A stretch of DNA of 64,000 nucleotides from Pseudomonas viridiflava (GCF_900602065.1 NZ_UWFN01000098.1:1-64000), one strand, 5' to 3'; shown: positions 46,239 through 56,952, counted from the first letter of the stretch. Notes: generated by a model from the letters alone, not told the origin. Numbers and translations are program-made.

Positions 46239-46754
46239 TCAAATCCTGTTAGCCAGAAACACCAGACTGGGCGCTTGCCCGGGCACATCGTCCAGCACAT
46301 CAATACGTTGCATACCGATCTTTTCCAGCACTCTGATCGAGGCCTGATGCGTGGGCCGAACCAGCCCGTATACCTTCGGTAGCTTCTGCTCGTTAAACGC
46401 ATACCCCAGCGCCGCGCTGGCCAACTCCGTCGCATAACCTTTGCCCCACGCCGGAACACCGAAGCGATACCCGAGGTTGACCCGCTCAACGTCGAGGTAC
46501 TTCATCAACGCCACACCGCCGAAGCCGATGACCTTATCCGGCGCTTCGCGAGTTGCCACCGTCCACCAGCCATATCCCTGTTCCTGCCAGTGACGCATCC
46601 AGGCATTCAGAAATATCTGCGCCTGCGCGAGCTCTTTCATCGGGCCGTTGGGATTGAACACATTGGTGGCTGGGTCGCTATAGATAGCGAACATTGCAGC
46701 CAGGTCATATGGGCGGGGTGGTCTGAGTAGCAGTCGTTCGGTGGTTCTTTGCAT
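46239..46754 (-). CDS. GNAT-family N-acetyltransferase, RimJ/RimL type
   Basis: A 171-residue GNAT acetyltransferase. The N-terminal TERLLLRPPRPYDL and the acetyl-CoA segment VPAWGKGYATELASAALGYAF are typical of RimJ/RimL-like enzymes that modify protein N-termini or small molecules; the acceptor is unknown. It is convergent with the PCuAC gene and stands alone. Confidence 0.9.
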   Translation of the reverse strand: MQRTTERLLLRPPRPYDLAAMFAIYSDPATNVFNPNGPMKELAQAQIFLNAWMRHWQEQGYGWWTVATREAPDKVIGFGGVALMKYLDVERVNLGYRFGVPAWGKGYATELASAALGYAFNEQKLPKVYGLVRPTHQASIRVLEKIGMQRIDVLDDVPGQAPSLVFLANRI

Positions 46755-46856
46755 GGATGGGGCTCAGCCTGTTGGGTGGGACGCAAGGATTGTGGCGTTG
46801 AAATGCATTCCCCCTGTAGGAGCCAACACATAACAATCTGATTTGAAATGAGGTTC

Positions 46857-46947
46857 CTGTAGGAGTGAGCTTGCTCGCGATGGCGTCAGTTCAGACGATA
46901 AATTCGTCGGCCAAAAAACTGAATCGCGAGCAAGCTCACTCCTACAG
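46857..46947. repeat. REPIN-like element, GAGCTTGCTCGCGAT family
   Basis: CTGTAGGAGTGAGCTTGCTCGCGAT faces ATCGCGAGCAAGCTCACTCCTACAG, a near-perfect inverted repeat. A lone partial arm (CTGTAGGAGCC) lies at 46814. Confidence 0.9.
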
Positions 46948-46977
46948 GTCCTGCATCCGGCTTTGATTTCTATTACC

Positions 46978-47883
46978 TCAAATCAATCCAGGCAGTTCCT
47001 TCTCCAGCTCCGCGAACTTGCCTTTCAACAACGAATGCAATTGCTGAATAGCAGGTGAAAACTGTTTGCGGTGTGGGCAGACCAGATTCAGCGGGACAGG
47101 CTCACCGGGATAATCCGGCAGGAGGATTTCCAGGCTGCCAGCCTTGATGTCCTGACTGACGTCCAGCCACGATTTGTAGGTAATGCCTTCGCCAGAAACG
47201 GCCCAGCGCCGCGCGACATCGGCATCATCACAAAACAGCGGACCCGACACCGAGATTACTCGCGCACCGACTCGCCATTTATCGTAGATCCGCCCTCCGA
47301 GAGTGTAGAGCAAGCAGTCGTGACGCAGCAGATCGTCGGGCGTCTGGGGCCTGCCATGGCGCTGCAAGTAATCGGGCGACGCAACCAGCACCCGCCGATT
47401 CCACGCTGCCAGCGGCAGGGCGATGTAATTGGCGTCTTCCAGCAGGCCGTAGCGAATCGCAACGTCTACCGGATCGCGGAACATGTCGGCAACCTGATCA
47501 GATAGAAACAGACGCATCGACAACGTCGGATGTTCGCGACGGAATTCGGACAGCCACCCCAGCAACACGTTACGGCCCAGATCCGAGGGCGCGGCGACCT
47601 GTAGCACGCCCTGTAGCTCGGCAGATTCGCGGCGCAGCTTCTCACGGCCGTCTTTCAAGGTGTCGAGCACGGATTGGGCATTGGGCAAGTACTGCTCGCC
47701 CTCAATCGTCAGGCGCAGGCTTCGTGTGGAGCGAGCGAACAGGCGCACGTCCAGTTCGCGCTCCAGGCGCTTGATCGCCGCCGCCACTTGGCCTGGCAAC
47801 AGATCGACCTCACGCGCGGCATTGGAAAAGCTGCCTAAAGCGGCTGTCCGCACAAACAAAGCCAGATCATCAATACGAATCAT
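46978..47883 (-). CDS. LysR-family transcriptional regulator
   Basis: A 301-residue LysR-type regulator with N-terminal winged helix (DDLALFVRTAALGSFSNAAREVDLLPGQVAAAIKRLE) and effector domain of the CrgA/DmlR-like group. The ATG at 47881-47883 has GGAG five bases upstream and is preferred over a GTG two codons before. It is divergent, by 107 bases, from a three-gene operon (oxidoreductase, royal-jelly-family protein, nitroreductase) that it probably controls; such operons often answer quinones or other electrophiles. Confidence 0.9.
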   Translation of the reverse strand: MIRIDDLALFVRTAALGSFSNAAREVDLLPGQVAAAIKRLERELDVRLFARSTRSLRLTIEGEQYLPNAQSVLDTLKDGREKLRRESAELQGVLQVAAPSDLGRNVLLGWLSEFRREHPTLSMRLFLSDQVADMFRDPVDVAIRYGLLEDANYIALPLAAWNRRVLVASPDYLQRHGRPQTPDDLLRHDCLLYTLGGRIYDKWRVGARVISVSGPLFCDDADVARRWAVSGEGITYKSWLDVSQDIKAGSLEILLPDYPGEPVPLNLVCPHRKQFSPAIQQLHSLLKGKFAELEKELPGLI

Positions 47884-47990
47884 CTTCACTCCAGCTGTGA
47901 AAGTGTTGGCGCATTTTAGGGGTTTTTCTTTGCGGTAGAGAAGGTGAGTATGGCCCCACGTTTTGAAAAACCACGTTCAAAGGAATTCCC

Positions 47991-48998
47991 ATGAAAGCCA
48001 TCGCCTTCACCCAACACGGTCTGCCTATTGAAGACCCTAATGCGTTGCTCGACATGGACCTGCCTAAACCTGCGCCCGGTCCTCGTGACCTGCTGGTTGA
48101 AGTGCGTGCCGTATCGGTCAACCCGGTAGACACCAAGATCCGTGCGGGTTCGGCTGCCACTGAACCTAAAGTTGTCGGTTGGGACGCCGTCGGTACGGTG
48201 CGGGAAGTGGGCCGTGACGTGACGCTGTTTCAACCCGGTGATGAAGTGTTCTATGCCGGTTCAATCGTGCGCCCCGGCAGCTACAGCGAATTCCATCTGG
48301 TGGATGAGCGCATCGTCGGCCATAAACCGAAATCCATCGATAACGCCCACGCGGCCGCGTTGCCGCTGACTTCAATCACCGCTTGGGAATTGCTCTTCGA
48401 TCGCCTTGGCGTTGAAGAGGGTGGTGGTGAAGGCGAGAGCCTGTTGATCATCGGTGCTGCGGGCGGCGTGGGTTCGATCCTCGTTCAACTGGCCCGCCAA
48501 CTGACCAGAATGACCGTTATCGGCACTGCCTCGCGCCCAGAAACTCAAGCGTGGATCAAGCAGCTCGGCGCGCATCACGTTATCGATCACAGCAAGCCGT
48601 TGGTGGCGCAGCTGGAGCAGATTGGCGTTGGTCAGGTCACTCATGTCGCCAGCCTGACCCACACCGACAGCCACTTCGCGCAGTTGATCGAAGCGCTGCG
48701 TCCACAAGGCAAGCTGGCTCTGATCGACGACCCGAAAACCCTCGACGTTGTACCGATGAAGCGTAAGGCGTTGTCGCTGCACTGGGAGCTGATGTTCACC
48801 CGTTCGTTGTTCGAAACCCCTGACATGATCAAGCAGCATGAGCTGTTGAATCGCGTTGCAGACCTGATTGATCAAGGCGTGCTCAAAACCACGCTTGGCG
48901 AGCATTTCGGCACGATCAACGCGGCCAACCTCCGCCGTGCCCACGCGGTCGTGGAAAGCGGCAAGGCGAAAGGCAAGATCGTCCTCGAAGGCTTTTGA
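47991..48998 (+). CDS. Zinc-type alcohol dehydrogenase-like / quinone oxidoreductase
   Basis: A 335-residue medium-chain reductase. The N-terminal catalytic domain (DLPKPAPGPRDLLVEVRAVSVNPVDTKIR) lacks the zinc-binding cysteines, as in quinone oxidoreductases, and the Rossmann fold shows IIGAAGGVGSILVQLARQL. It should reduce quinones or activated alkenes with NADPH. AAAGGA precedes the ATG at a spacing of six bases. It is the first gene of the operon; the next gene follows 56 bases after the stop. Confidence 0.9.
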   Translation: MKAIAFTQHGLPIEDPNALLDMDLPKPAPGPRDLLVEVRAVSVNPVDTKIRAGSAATEPKVVGWDAVGTVREVGRDVTLFQPGDEVFYAGSIVRPGSYSEFHLVDERIVGHKPKSIDNAHAAALPLTSITAWELLFDRLGVEEGGGEGESLLIIGAAGGVGSILVQLARQLTRMTVIGTASRPETQAWIKQLGAHHVIDHSKPLVAQLEQIGVGQVTHVASLTHTDSHFAQLIEALRPQGKLALIDDPKTLDVVPMKRKALSLHWELMFTRSLFETPDMIKQHELLNRVADLIDQGVLKTTLGEHFGTINAANLRRAHAVVESGKAKGKIVLEGF

Positions 48999-49054
48999 TT
49001 TTCATCAATCCGTCAGTGGCTGCCTGTGTCCGACAGGCAGTCCGGAGAATGTCC

Positions 49055-50239
49055 ATGTTCAAAAAGTCCTTTTTTGCTGTTTCCGCTTTGGCACTTGGTG
49101 TGGCCTTTAATGCTCAAACAGCGTTGGCGGCAGAGGCTGCCGATTTTCCAGCAAACGCGCCGGCCGACGCGGCCATTGGCCAATTGCAGCAAGTCTTCGC
49201 TTTCCACGACGCTATGCCCACGGGCGTGACCGTGAGCGAAACCGGACGTATTTTCGTCAACTTCCCGCGTTGGGGCGATGACGTGCCTTTTACGGTCGCT
49301 GAAATTCGGGACGGCAAAGTACAGGCTTGGCCCAATGCACAGATCAACCAGGAAGATCCCAAGGACCCGGCCAAGGGGCTGATCAGTGTGCAGAGCGTAG
49401 TGGCTGACGGGCAGCGTCGCGTGTGGTTGCTGGACACTGCTGCCCCCGGGTTCGCTGCACCCAAGCCTGGAGGCGCGAAGCTGGTAGCGGTCGATCTGGC
49501 GAGTAACAAGGTTGTGAAAACGCTGGTCTTCCCGGCCAACGTCATCCTGCCAAGCACTTACGTCAACGACATGCGCTTCGATTTTCGTACTGGTAAAGAA
49601 GGCACGGTCTATGTCACTGACTCCTCCGTCAGTGGGCCCGGCGCGATCATTGTCATGGACATCGCGAGCGGCAAGGCGACACGCCGTTTGAGCGGTGCTA
49701 AGTCGACATCGGTTGATCCGTCGTTCATCCCGGTCGTCGAAGGGCAGACGGTTATGACCACGGGCGCTGATGGCAAGAAGAAAGCGCTGGGGGTTGCCTC
49801 CGATGGCATCGCACTGTCGCCAGATGGTCAGACGTTATATTTCAGCCCGCTGTCGAGCCGTCATCTGTATTCCGTACCGACCAGGCTCTTGCGTGATGCA
49901 AGCGTCAGCGAGAAAGCACTGGACGCCGCTGTTCAGGATCTAGGCGAAAAAGGTGCTTCCGACGGCCTCGAAGCCGACGCGAACGGAGCGGTATATGCCA
50001 GTGATTACGAGCACAACGGTATTCGCAAACGCCTTGCGGATGGCACTTGGCAAACCATCGTTCACGATGCTCGAGTGTTGTGGCCGGATACCTTGTCCAT
50101 AGGCCCGGATGGCTACCTGTATTTCACCGCCAACCAGTTGCATCGCCAGGCCGGTTTCCACGACGGTAAAGATCTGCGCCAGAAGCCTTACAGCCTCTTG
50201 CGCGTAAAAATCAACGCAGCGCCAGCACCAACCCGCTAA
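49055..50239 (+). CDS. Major royal jelly protein / yellow family secreted protein
   Basis: A 394-residue periplasmic protein with a Sec signal peptide (MFKKSFFAVSALALGVAFNA..., cleaved after ALAA) and a beta-propeller of the MRJP/yellow family. Family segments include GVTVSETGRIFVNFPRW, VVADGQRRVWLLDTA, YVNDMRFDF and YFTANQLHRQAGFH. Insect members act on dopachrome or bind amines; bacterial roles are unclear. The ATG at 49055 is chosen since GGAG lies seven bases upstream; an ATG six bases earlier touches that site. It lies between the oxidoreductase and nitroreductase genes in one operon. Confidence 0.9.
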   Translation: MFKKSFFAVSALALGVAFNAQTALAAEAADFPANAPADAAIGQLQQVFAFHDAMPTGVTVSETGRIFVNFPRWGDDVPFTVAEIRDGKVQAWPNAQINQEDPKDPAKGLISVQSVVADGQRRVWLLDTAAPGFAAPKPGGAKLVAVDLASNKVVKTLVFPANVILPSTYVNDMRFDFRTGKEGTVYVTDSSVSGPGAIIVMDIASGKATRRLSGAKSTSVDPSFIPVVEGQTVMTTGADGKKKALGVASDGIALSPDGQTLYFSPLSSRHLYSVPTRLLRDASVSEKALDAAVQDLGEKGASDGLEADANGAVYASDYEHNGIRKRLADGTWQTIVHDARVLWPDTLSIGPDGYLYFTANQLHRQAGFHDGKDLRQKPYSLLRVKINAAPAPTR

Positions 50240-50261
50240 GCATCTTTAACCGGAGAACACC

Positions 50262-50915
50262 ATGGAACTCGCCAGCCTCGCCAAGAGCCGCTACACCACC
50301 AAAGCTTACGACGCGACCCGTAAAATTCCTCAGGCGAGTATCGATACATTGCTCGACCAATTGCGCCACAGCCCGTCATCGGTCAATTCGCAGCCCTGGC
50401 ACTTCGTTGTAGCTGCTGACGAACAAGGCAAGGCGCGGATCGCCAAAGGCGCACAGGATGGTTTTGCCTACAACCAGGCCAAGATCCTGAATGCTTCCCA
50501 CGTTGTGGTGCTCTGCACGCGTACTGAAATGGCCGAAGCTCACTTGCAGGCGGTGATCGATCAAGAAGAACTGGATGGCCGTTTTCAGAACCCGGAAGCC
50601 AGGGCTGGGCAGGACAAATTGCGTCGTGGCTATGTGGACATGCATCGCTACGACCTCAAGGACGTGCAGCACTGGATGGAAAAACAAACCTATCTGGCGT
50701 TGGGTACATTGCTGCTGGGCGCGGCTTCGCTGGGTCTGGACGCCACGCCCATGGAAGGTTTCGACTTCAAGAAGCTCGATGAAGAGCTCGGTCTGCGTGA
50801 CAAGGGGTTCAGCAGCCTGGTGATCGTCAGCCTGGGCTATCGCAGCGAGACTGACTTCAACGCCAAGTTGCCGAAGTCGCGTCTGTCTGCCGAGTCGGTG
50901 TTTACCTTTCTGTAA
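50262..50915 (+). CDS. nfsB: Oxygen-insensitive NAD(P)H nitroreductase, NfsB-like
   Basis: A 217-residue FMN flavoprotein closely matching E. coli NfsB in length and in motifs as I recall them: RYTTKAYDATRKI, HSPSSVNSQPWHFVVAADEQGKAR, ASHVVVLCTRTEM, DQEELDGRF and LGLDATPMEGFD. It carries out two-electron reductions of nitro groups and quinones. The start ATG has GGAG at about seven bases. It is the last gene of the operon; with the quinone oxidoreductase it suggests response to quinones or nitroaromatics. Confidence 0.93.
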   Translation: MELASLAKSRYTTKAYDATRKIPQASIDTLLDQLRHSPSSVNSQPWHFVVAADEQGKARIAKGAQDGFAYNQAKILNASHVVVLCTRTEMAEAHLQAVIDQEELDGRFQNPEARAGQDKLRRGYVDMHRYDLKDVQHWMEKQTYLALGTLLLGAASLGLDATPMEGFDFKKLDEELGLRDKGFSSLVIVSLGYRSETDFNAKLPKSRLSAESVFTFL

Positions 50916-51060
50916 GTAAAAGCGGTGAATGGCAGGTCTCGGGCGATACGCGCCCGGGACCTGTATACCCGCGACCTCTCTATTTACGCGCTCTACCTCT
51001 GATGCTCTCAATCACTTGCAGATTTCCGGGGGCATTGACGCGTCGTAGCGAACATTGGAC

Positions 51061-51146
51061 CTGTAGGCGTGAGCTTGCTCGCGATGCGATTTTTCTTTCG
51101 ACAAGTAACGACCGACCCGACGCTATCGCGAGCAAGCTCCCCCTCA
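51061..51146. repeat. Decayed REPIN-like element, GAGCTTGCTCGCGAT family
   Basis: CTGTAGGCGTGAGCTTGCTCGCGAT faces CTATCGCGAGCAAGCTCCCCCTC; the outer end of the right arm is degraded. Confidence 0.75.
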
Positions 51147-51181
51147 TCAAACATCACTTCAATAATGGATTGAAACGCAGA

Positions 51182-51314
51182 CCTGGTAAGAGTGAACGTG
51201 TTCGCGAACGGGGGCGCATCAGTCGTAAATCTGGCGACCCGATTCAGCAAATGTAACGAGTCGCGGCCATTGCTGTCGCTTCGCGCCAGATCGCGAACAC
51301 GGTCACTCCTCCAG
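51182..51314. repeat. Decayed REPIN-like element, variant arms
   Basis: GGTAAGAGTGAACGTGTTCGCGAACG faces CAGATCGCGAACACGGTCACTCCTCC across an unusually long spacer of about 75 bases. Confidence 0.65.
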
Positions 51315-51333
51315 GAAATGCATTTAAGGACAG

Positions 51334-54300
51334 CTATCCGACCGTAAAGTCGCTGGCGTGCAACTCCTTGACTCCGACCAACTGGATTTCGAACTCCGCA
51401 GTGGCGTCCGCATTGAGGCTGCCGTAAAGGATGCCGTCGGCGAAACGAAGCTGGCCGGTGGCGTCAGTACTGTCGAAGGCGTTGTTGCCAATGAAACTGA
51501 AGGCGTCCATCCCGGTGGTCAGTGGGTTGGCATCCAGCCCGGTGAAGTCCAGTTGATCGCCTTCGGTGGTTTTAAAGCCGCTGATGACGTCCCGCAAGCC
51601 CCCTGTGCCCATCTCGGAAAACGAACCGAAGACGTAAGTGTCAGCGCCTGTTCCGCCCGTCAACATGTCCGTGCCTTCCCCGCCAATCAACCGGTCATTA
51701 CCTGAACCGCCCACCAGCGTGTCATTACCCGCGCCGCCATTCAGCACGTTGGCGCTGCTGTTGCCGGAGAGGGTGTCGGCATAGGCACTGCCTGTCAGGT
51801 TTTCGATACCCTTGAGAGTATCGAATCCCGAGCCGACGGTGTTCTGTTGCGCCGAGGTCGACAGCGTCGCGGTGATGCCCGCCAATGCTCGCTCGAATGA
51901 CACCGTATCGTTACCGGCACGCCCGTCCAGCACGTTGTCCCCCGCACCCGCGAATAGCGTGTTGTCCAGCGCATTGCCGATACCATTGGCCGCTGCATTG
52001 CTATCGATGTACAGGTTTTCAACGTTCGCCGTCAGCGTGTAGGTCGCCAGGCTGCTGTGTACGCTGTCAGTACCGCCCGACACCTTGTCGCTGTTGGTTT
52101 CGATCACGTTGTCGCTCGTGTCGTCCACGTAATAAGTGTCACTGCCATTGCCACCGCTCATGCTGTCTGCACCCGCAGCGCCGTCGATGATGTTGTTGGC
52201 GGCATTGCCGGTGATGAAGTTGCGTACGGCGTTACCTGTGCCATCGATAGCCGAGACCCCGGTCAGCACCAGATTTTCCAGGTTGTTACCCAGTGTCCAG
52301 CTGACCGATGCCTGCACGGTGTCGATCTGCGCAGGCGAGATGTTGGTTTCCACAACGCTGTCGAAGGCATTGTCGACTACATAAATGTCGTTGCCATCGC
52401 CGCCAGTCATGGTGTCAGCGCCCAGGTCGCCGTCCAGCGTGTCGTTGCCCGAGGTGCCAACCAGCGTGTCGGCCTGATCGGTACCGAAGATCATCCCGCC
52501 TTCGTTATGAGCGTTGTCGAAGATGTCCTGCACGCTGTTGTTGTCATTGGGATTGCCCTTGAAACCCAAGTCATCGGCGATGTAGTCAGCCAGACGCTGC
52601 CCGACGATTTCGGCCGATTCTTCATGCAGGTGCCAGACATCATCGGGGTAAACCAGCGGGTCGACTTCGTGGCGCAATGGCAAGTCGGTGTAATCAACGG
52701 CGAGTTTGACGTCGGTACGCTCAGCCGCAATAGCTTCCTGAGAGGCGCGGACATAGCCCACACCCTCAACAATCTGCGCGATCTTGTCCTCCGAGTAACC
52801 CCGCGCACGGGCGGCGTCCTGGTCGTAATGACCAGTCTCCATGATGTACACATCGAAGCTCCCCAACTGCGAGTGCAGGTAGTCAAACACCGCCAGCGTT
52901 GCCGCTTTGTAGTCGGCAGCCGCTGCCTGTTTGTCCGCCGCCCGGCCAATCTCTTGCGCAGCTTCTTCGCCCTGACCCCAGATGATGCCCATCTTGACGT
53001 TATCGACGGCCTTGAGCTCAGTAAGCTGGTTCTGCAGCAGCGCAACGGCACGCAACAACGCCGGGCCTGGCTCATTGGTATCGGTCAGCCACCAGCACAA
53101 TTTCAGCTCTTCGGCGCCTAGCGTCGACATGCCGTTCACAGTGCTGCCACCGACTGCGATGTCGATGCCATTGCCATCCGCATCGTTGAACTGGCTGCGC
53201 ACGTCATAGGTGGTGTACTTGCTCAGGTCGTTGACCAGCATGGACGTGCCGGACTGATCATCGTCCTCGGTCATGCGCAGCAATCGCGCGTTGGATTGAC
53301 CGAGCGTTGGCAAGTAGAGGATGTCCTGCTGAGCGCGTTCACCGAAGACAAAGTCGTCAGCTGTCAGGGTATTGAGGTAGTTCCCGCTGAGGGCGATCTC
53401 GAAGCGATTGCCGTCGGCGTCGGGTTCGCTGGACTTGACGTAAGTCTTGTCGCCCGCCGCATTGAGGGTCATGTACAGCGTGCCGTTGCTGCCGTCGCCC
53501 AACCCAAGGAAGCCCAAAGCCGAGACATCGATCTTGTCCACACCCTGGGTGAAGTCATAGATCGTGTCGGTGGCCGTGACGCCTCCCGCGTCGTAGTCGC
53601 GGTAGCTATCGAGCACGTTGCTGTAGCGGAAGGTATCCGCGCCGGTGCCGCCGTAAAGCGAGTCACGCCCGGCGCCGCCGTCAATGATATCCGCCCCGGC
53701 ATTGGCCCTGATCGTATCGTTGCCGCCCAGGCCCAGTATCAGGTCCGCGCCAGCTGTGCCCGTCAGGGTTTCAGCGTTGTCGGTGCCCGCGATGGTATTG
53801 GCAGGGGCATCTGCGACGACCAGTGCAAAATTGTCGCTCACCGACGCGCCCGCAGGATCAGTCGCTTTGATCAATACGTCGTAATTGCCCGCCGCAGTGC
53901 TGGTAGGCGTGCCGCTGAACGTGAGGTTGACTGCGTCGAAGCTCAACCATGAAGGCAGGGCTGTGCCATCCGCGAGCGTTGCGCTGTAGCTCAGTTGATC
54001 CTTGTTGGCATCGGCAAAGCTGTTGCTGGTCACGGTGTATGAGAACGCGGTGTTTTCACTCGCGTTCTGGTCCAGTAGCGGGATCACCACTACAGGCGCA
54101 ACGTTGCTTGGCATGTTCTGGTCGGCGAACACGAAATGGCTGGACGTCAGGCTGTTGGCCAGATTCCCCGCCAGTGAGATCTCAAAGCGGTTGCCGTTGG
54201 CGTCGACCGTGTTGTCCTTGAGATAAGTGCGATTGTTCGACGCGTTGTAGACCATCTGCAGCGTGCCGTTCAGACCATTGCCCAAGCCGGTGTAGCCCAG

Positions 54301-56952
54301 TGTGGAGACGTCGATCTTGTCAGCGGCCACATCAAAATCAAGGATCTGGTCACTGGCGCTGGTGGTGCTGGTGCGGTAACTGTCCATCTTCGAGGTGAAT
54401 TGGAAGACGTCCGCCCCGGCGCCCCCGGTGAGTTTGTCTGAACCTGCGCCGCCGATAAGAATATCGTTGCCCGCGCCGCCATTGAGCGTGTCGTTACCCG
54501 CGCCACCCAGCAATTGCTCGTTGGCCGCCGTCCCGGTCAGCGTGTCGTTGTTGGGGGTGCCGTTGATGATGATCGGCGCGGCGGGGACGTCCTGCACCGC
54601 CAGCGTGAAACTGTCGCTGACCGTGGCGTTGCTGCCGTCAGTCGCGGTGATCTTCACCGAATAATTGCCCGACGCGGTGCTGTCCGGTGTGCCGCTGAGC
54701 GTGCGGCTGGCGGCGTCAAAGGTCAGCCAGTCGGGCAGGGCGCTGCCGTCGGCAAGAGACGCGGTGTAGCTCAGGCTGTCGTTGTCCGGGTCCGTGAAAC
54801 TGGTGGCAGGTACGACATAGCTGAAGGCGGTATTTTCAGTCGCGTTCTGATCCAGCAACGGGGTTGCAACCACGGGGGCATGGTTGGTCGTTGGCGTGGT
54901 GGCAAAGACGAAGTTGGCGCTGGTCAGCTTGTCGAGGTAGTTGCCGTCCAGCGCGATTTCGAAACGGTTACCGTTGGCATCCGCGTCCAGCGACTTGATG
55001 TAGGTCTTGGTCCCGGCGTCGTTGAGCACCAGATAAAGGGTGTTGTTTTTGCCGTCGCCCAGGCCAGTAAAGCCCAGCGCCGATACATCGATCTTGTCGG
55101 CTGTGCGATCGAAGTCGGTGATCAGATCGCCGAGGTTGGCGCCGCCTGTGTTGTAGTTGCGGTAGCTGTCCATCCGGTCCGAGAACACGAATGTGTCCGC
55201 TCCGGCACCGCCGCTAAGCGTGTCCATGCCCGCGCCGCCGTTGAGTTTGTCATCACCCGCGCCGCCGACCAGGCTGTCGTTACCGGCGAGGCCGAGCAGG
55301 GTGTCTGCCGAATCGGTGCCCTGCAACGAGTCGTTGCCGTTGGTGCCGGTGACTGTCCGGTTGAAGATGAAGTTATCGGCCGTCAGCGTGCTGGTGAGGT
55401 TGCCGTTGAGAATCAGCTCGAAGCGATTGCCTGCGGCGTCAGCATCGTAGTCCTTGATGTAGGTGCGGTCGTTGCTGGCGTTGTAGCTGACCTGCAAGGT
55501 GCCCCCGCGGCCATTGCCCAACCCTGTAAAACCGAGGTCGGCGATGTCGATCTTGTCCTGCGTGACATCGAAATCGGTGATGGTGTCATCGAAGCTGGTC
55601 GTGGCATTGCGGTAGCTGTCGGACTGGCTGGCGAAGCGAAACGTGTCAGCACCCGCACCCCCGGTGAGTTTATCGATGCCTGCACCGCCGACCAGAATGT
55701 CGTTACCGGCCCCTGCGTTGATCGTGTCGTTACCCGCAGCGCCGTAGAAGATTTCGTTGGCGCTGCTACCGATCAGGGTGTCATTGCCCTCAGTGCCCTG
55801 AACCGTCACCACTGGCACGGTGGCGCTGACGTAACTGCCGTCGCCGTATACCAGCGTGTCACCTTTGCTGGTGTGGCCAATGGTGTTGCCGATGATTGCG
55901 TTACGGTCGGTGCCGTCTTCGTTGCGCTCCGCCACGCCATAGGTCGACAGGTTGCTGCCGGTGATGGTGTTGCCCTGAATCGTATTGTCGCTGCCGTCGA
56001 AGTATTTGCCGGAGACGCCCAACGTATCGTCGTAGGACTGAATGATGATTTCCGGTACCGCGCCTTTCAGCGCGTTATTGGTGAGGGTGTTGTCGGTCAC
56101 TTCGACATTATTGCTGCCGTAGATACGCACCCCGGCGCTGCCGTTGTCATGGATATCCACGCCACTGAGGGTCACATCGCTGGACAACTTGATGAGCACG
56201 CCTTCGGCACCATTGCCGTAAACCTCGCCACCCGTGATAACGATGTTGCTGGGGGAGGGGATGTTCTCGCTGCCACGCTGCACGACGATACCGCCGCCGC
56301 CATTGTTGTAGGCAACGTTATTGGTCAGGGTGAAATCGTGAGTGCTGGTGACGACGTTGAAACCATGGCGGTCGTTGTCGTAGGCGACGTTGTTTTCGAA
56401 TGTGCTGTTGCTGAGGAAGTCGGCAACAAAGCCGTCCAGGCCGTTGCCGTGGGACACGCTGTTCTTGATGACCATATTGACGGTCTGTTCGTGCGGGTCG
56501 AAGCCGTAACCCGAGCAGTCCTTGATTTCGACACCGTCCAGGGTGACGTTGGAGTCGTAGCCCTCCTGGCCGGGAATGTAACCGTTGAACCAGCCGTCGA
56601 TTTTGCCGGTGGTATTGTCCCGGTTGCCATCAAGCGTCAGATTGCTCAGGCCAAAATCGTGGGTTTCTTCGCCGTAGGCCGAGCGGATGATGCCGGTGAT
56701 CTTCGTGTCCGAGCCGTCCGCAACCTTGATATTGGAAACGCCCATCCCGTCGCCATACATGTACACATTGCTTTTGAGCATGAGGCAACCGTCGGAAGGC
56801 TCCTCACCACCGCTGACGATGAACGTGCCCGGTGGAATGTAAACCTGCCCGCCACCCGCTGCGGCGGCTGCGTCGATGGCCTTTTGTATGGCAGCGGTAT
56901 CATCCGTGACACCATCTCCTTTGGCGCCAAAATTTTGGACGTTATAAATCAT
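51334..56952 (-). CDS. psmE: Modular mannuronan C-5-epimerase with acetylhydrolase module (PsmE-like)
   Basis: A 1872-residue extracellular enzyme that converts D-mannuronate to L-guluronate in alginate. Residues 1-385 form the A-module, a right-handed beta-helix; catalytic Tyr149, Asp152, His154 and Glu155 (YGFDPHEQ) are at the same numbers as in AlgE4. Calcium-binding RTX R-modules follow at about 385-532, 533-686, 797-944 and 1053-1204, with GGAGADTF and NGNRFE-type repeats. Two cadherin/Ig-like S-modules (690-793 and 950-1050) lie between them. A SGNH-type acetylhydrolase module spans 1209-1475 (GQSNA with Ser1220; [10 protein letters not shown]). The C-terminal 390 residues are more RTX repeats ending in a type-I-secretion-like tail. 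There is no N-terminal signal. No type I exporter is in the window. Confidence 0.93.
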   Translation of the reverse strand: MIYNVQNFGAKGDGVTDDTAAIQKAIDAAAAAGGGQVYIPPGTFIVSGGEEPSDGCLMLKSNVYMYGDGMGVSNIKVADGSDTKITGIIRSAYGEETHDFGLSNLTLDGNRDNTTGKIDGWFNGYIPGQEGYDSNVTLDGVEIKDCSGYGFDPHEQTVNMVIKNSVSHGNGLDGFVADFLSNSTFENNVAYDNDRHGFNVVTSTHDFTLTNNVAYNNGGGGIVVQRGSENIPSPSNIVITGGEVYGNGAEGVLIKLSSDVTLSGVDIHDNGSAGVRIYGSNNVEVTDNTLTNNALKGAVPEIIIQSYDDTLGVSGKYFDGSDNTIQGNTITGSNLSTYGVAERNEDGTDRNAIIGNTIGHTSKGDTLVYGDGSYVSATVPVVTVQGTEGNDTLIGSSANEIFYGAAGNDTINAGAGNDILVGGAGIDKLTGGAGADTFRFASQSDSYRNATTSFDDTITDFDVTQDKIDIADLGFTGLGNGRGGTLQVSYNASNDRTYIKDYDADAAGNRFELILNGNLTSTLTADNFIFNRTVTGTNGNDSLQGTDSADTLLGLAGNDSLVGGAGDDKLNGGAGMDTLSGGAGADTFVFSDRMDSYRNYNTGGANLGDLITDFDRTADKIDVSALGFTGLGDGKNNTLYLVLNDAGTKTYIKSLDADANGNRFEIALDGNYLDKLTSANFVFATTPTTNHAPVVATPLLDQNATENTAFSYVVPATSFTDPDNDSLSYTASLADGSALPDWLTFDAASRTLSGTPDSTASGNYSVKITATDGSNATVSDSFTLAVQDVPAAPIIINGTPNNDTLTGTAANEQLLGGAGNDTLNGGAGNDILIGGAGSDKLTGGAGADVFQFTSKMDSYRTSTTSASDQILDFDVAADKIDVSTLGYTGLGNGLNGTLQMVYNASNNRTYLKDNTVDANGNRFEISLAGNLANSLTSSHFVFADQNMPSNVAPVVVIPLLDQNASENTAFSYTVTSNSFADANKDQLSYSATLADGTALPSWLSFDAVNLTFSGTPTSTAAGNYDVLIKATDPAGASVSDNFALVVADAPANTIAGTDNAETLTGTAGADLILGLGGNDTIRANAGADIIDGGAGRDSLYGGTGADTFRYSNVLDSYRDYDAGGVTATDTIYDFTQGVDKIDVSALGFLGLGDGSNGTLYMTLNAAGDKTYVKSSEPDADGNRFEIALSGNYLNTLTADDFVFGERAQQDILYLPTLGQSNARLLRMTEDDDQSGTSMLVNDLSKYTTYDVRSQFNDADGNGIDIAVGGSTVNGMSTLGAEELKLCWWLTDTNEPGPALLRAVALLQNQLTELKAVDNVKMGIIWGQGEEAAQEIGRAADKQAAAADYKAATLAVFDYLHSQLGSFDVYIMETGHYDQDAARARGYSEDKIAQIVEGVGYVRASQEAIAAERTDVKLAVDYTDLPLRHEVDPLVYPDDVWHLHEESAEIVGQRLADYIADDLGFKGNPNDNNSVQDIFDNAHNEGGMIFGTDQADTLVGTSGNDTLDGDLGADTMTGGDGNDIYVVDNAFDSVVETNISPAQIDTVQASVSWTLGNNLENLVLTGVSAIDGTGNAVRNFITGNAANNIIDGAAGADSMSGGNGSDTYYVDDTSDNVIETNSDKVSGGTDSVHSSLATYTLTANVENLYIDSNAAANGIGNALDNTLFAGAGDNVLDGRAGNDTVSFERALAGITATLSTSAQQNTVGSGFDTLKGIENLTGSAYADTLSGNSSANVLNGGAGNDTLVGGSGNDRLIGGEGTDMLTGGTGADTYVFGSFSEMGTGGLRDVISGFKTTEGDQLDFTGLDANPLTTGMDAFSFIGNNAFDSTDATGQLRFADGILYGSLNADATAEFEIQLVGVKELHASDFTVG

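Larger units (their letters stand above)
50916..51333. other. Non-coding region between nfsB and the epimerase gene
   Basis: 418 bases between convergent genes. It holds a short hairpin soon after the nfsB stop (GGTCTCGGGCG / CGCCCGGGACC, about 50935-50962) that may end its transcript, and two decayed REPIN-like elements (51061 and 51182). No gene is apparent. Confidence 0.5.

Noticed and set aside
52057-53121. A 354-codon plus-strand frame opposite the acetylhydrolase module
   Set aside because: It lies wholly within the minus-strand epimerase, has no start signal, and its product resembles nothing known.
53500-56000. Regular direct repeats that could be taken for a CRISPR or tandem array
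   Set aside because: They are in frame and encode GG-x-G-x-D-type RTX nonapeptides within a single gene.
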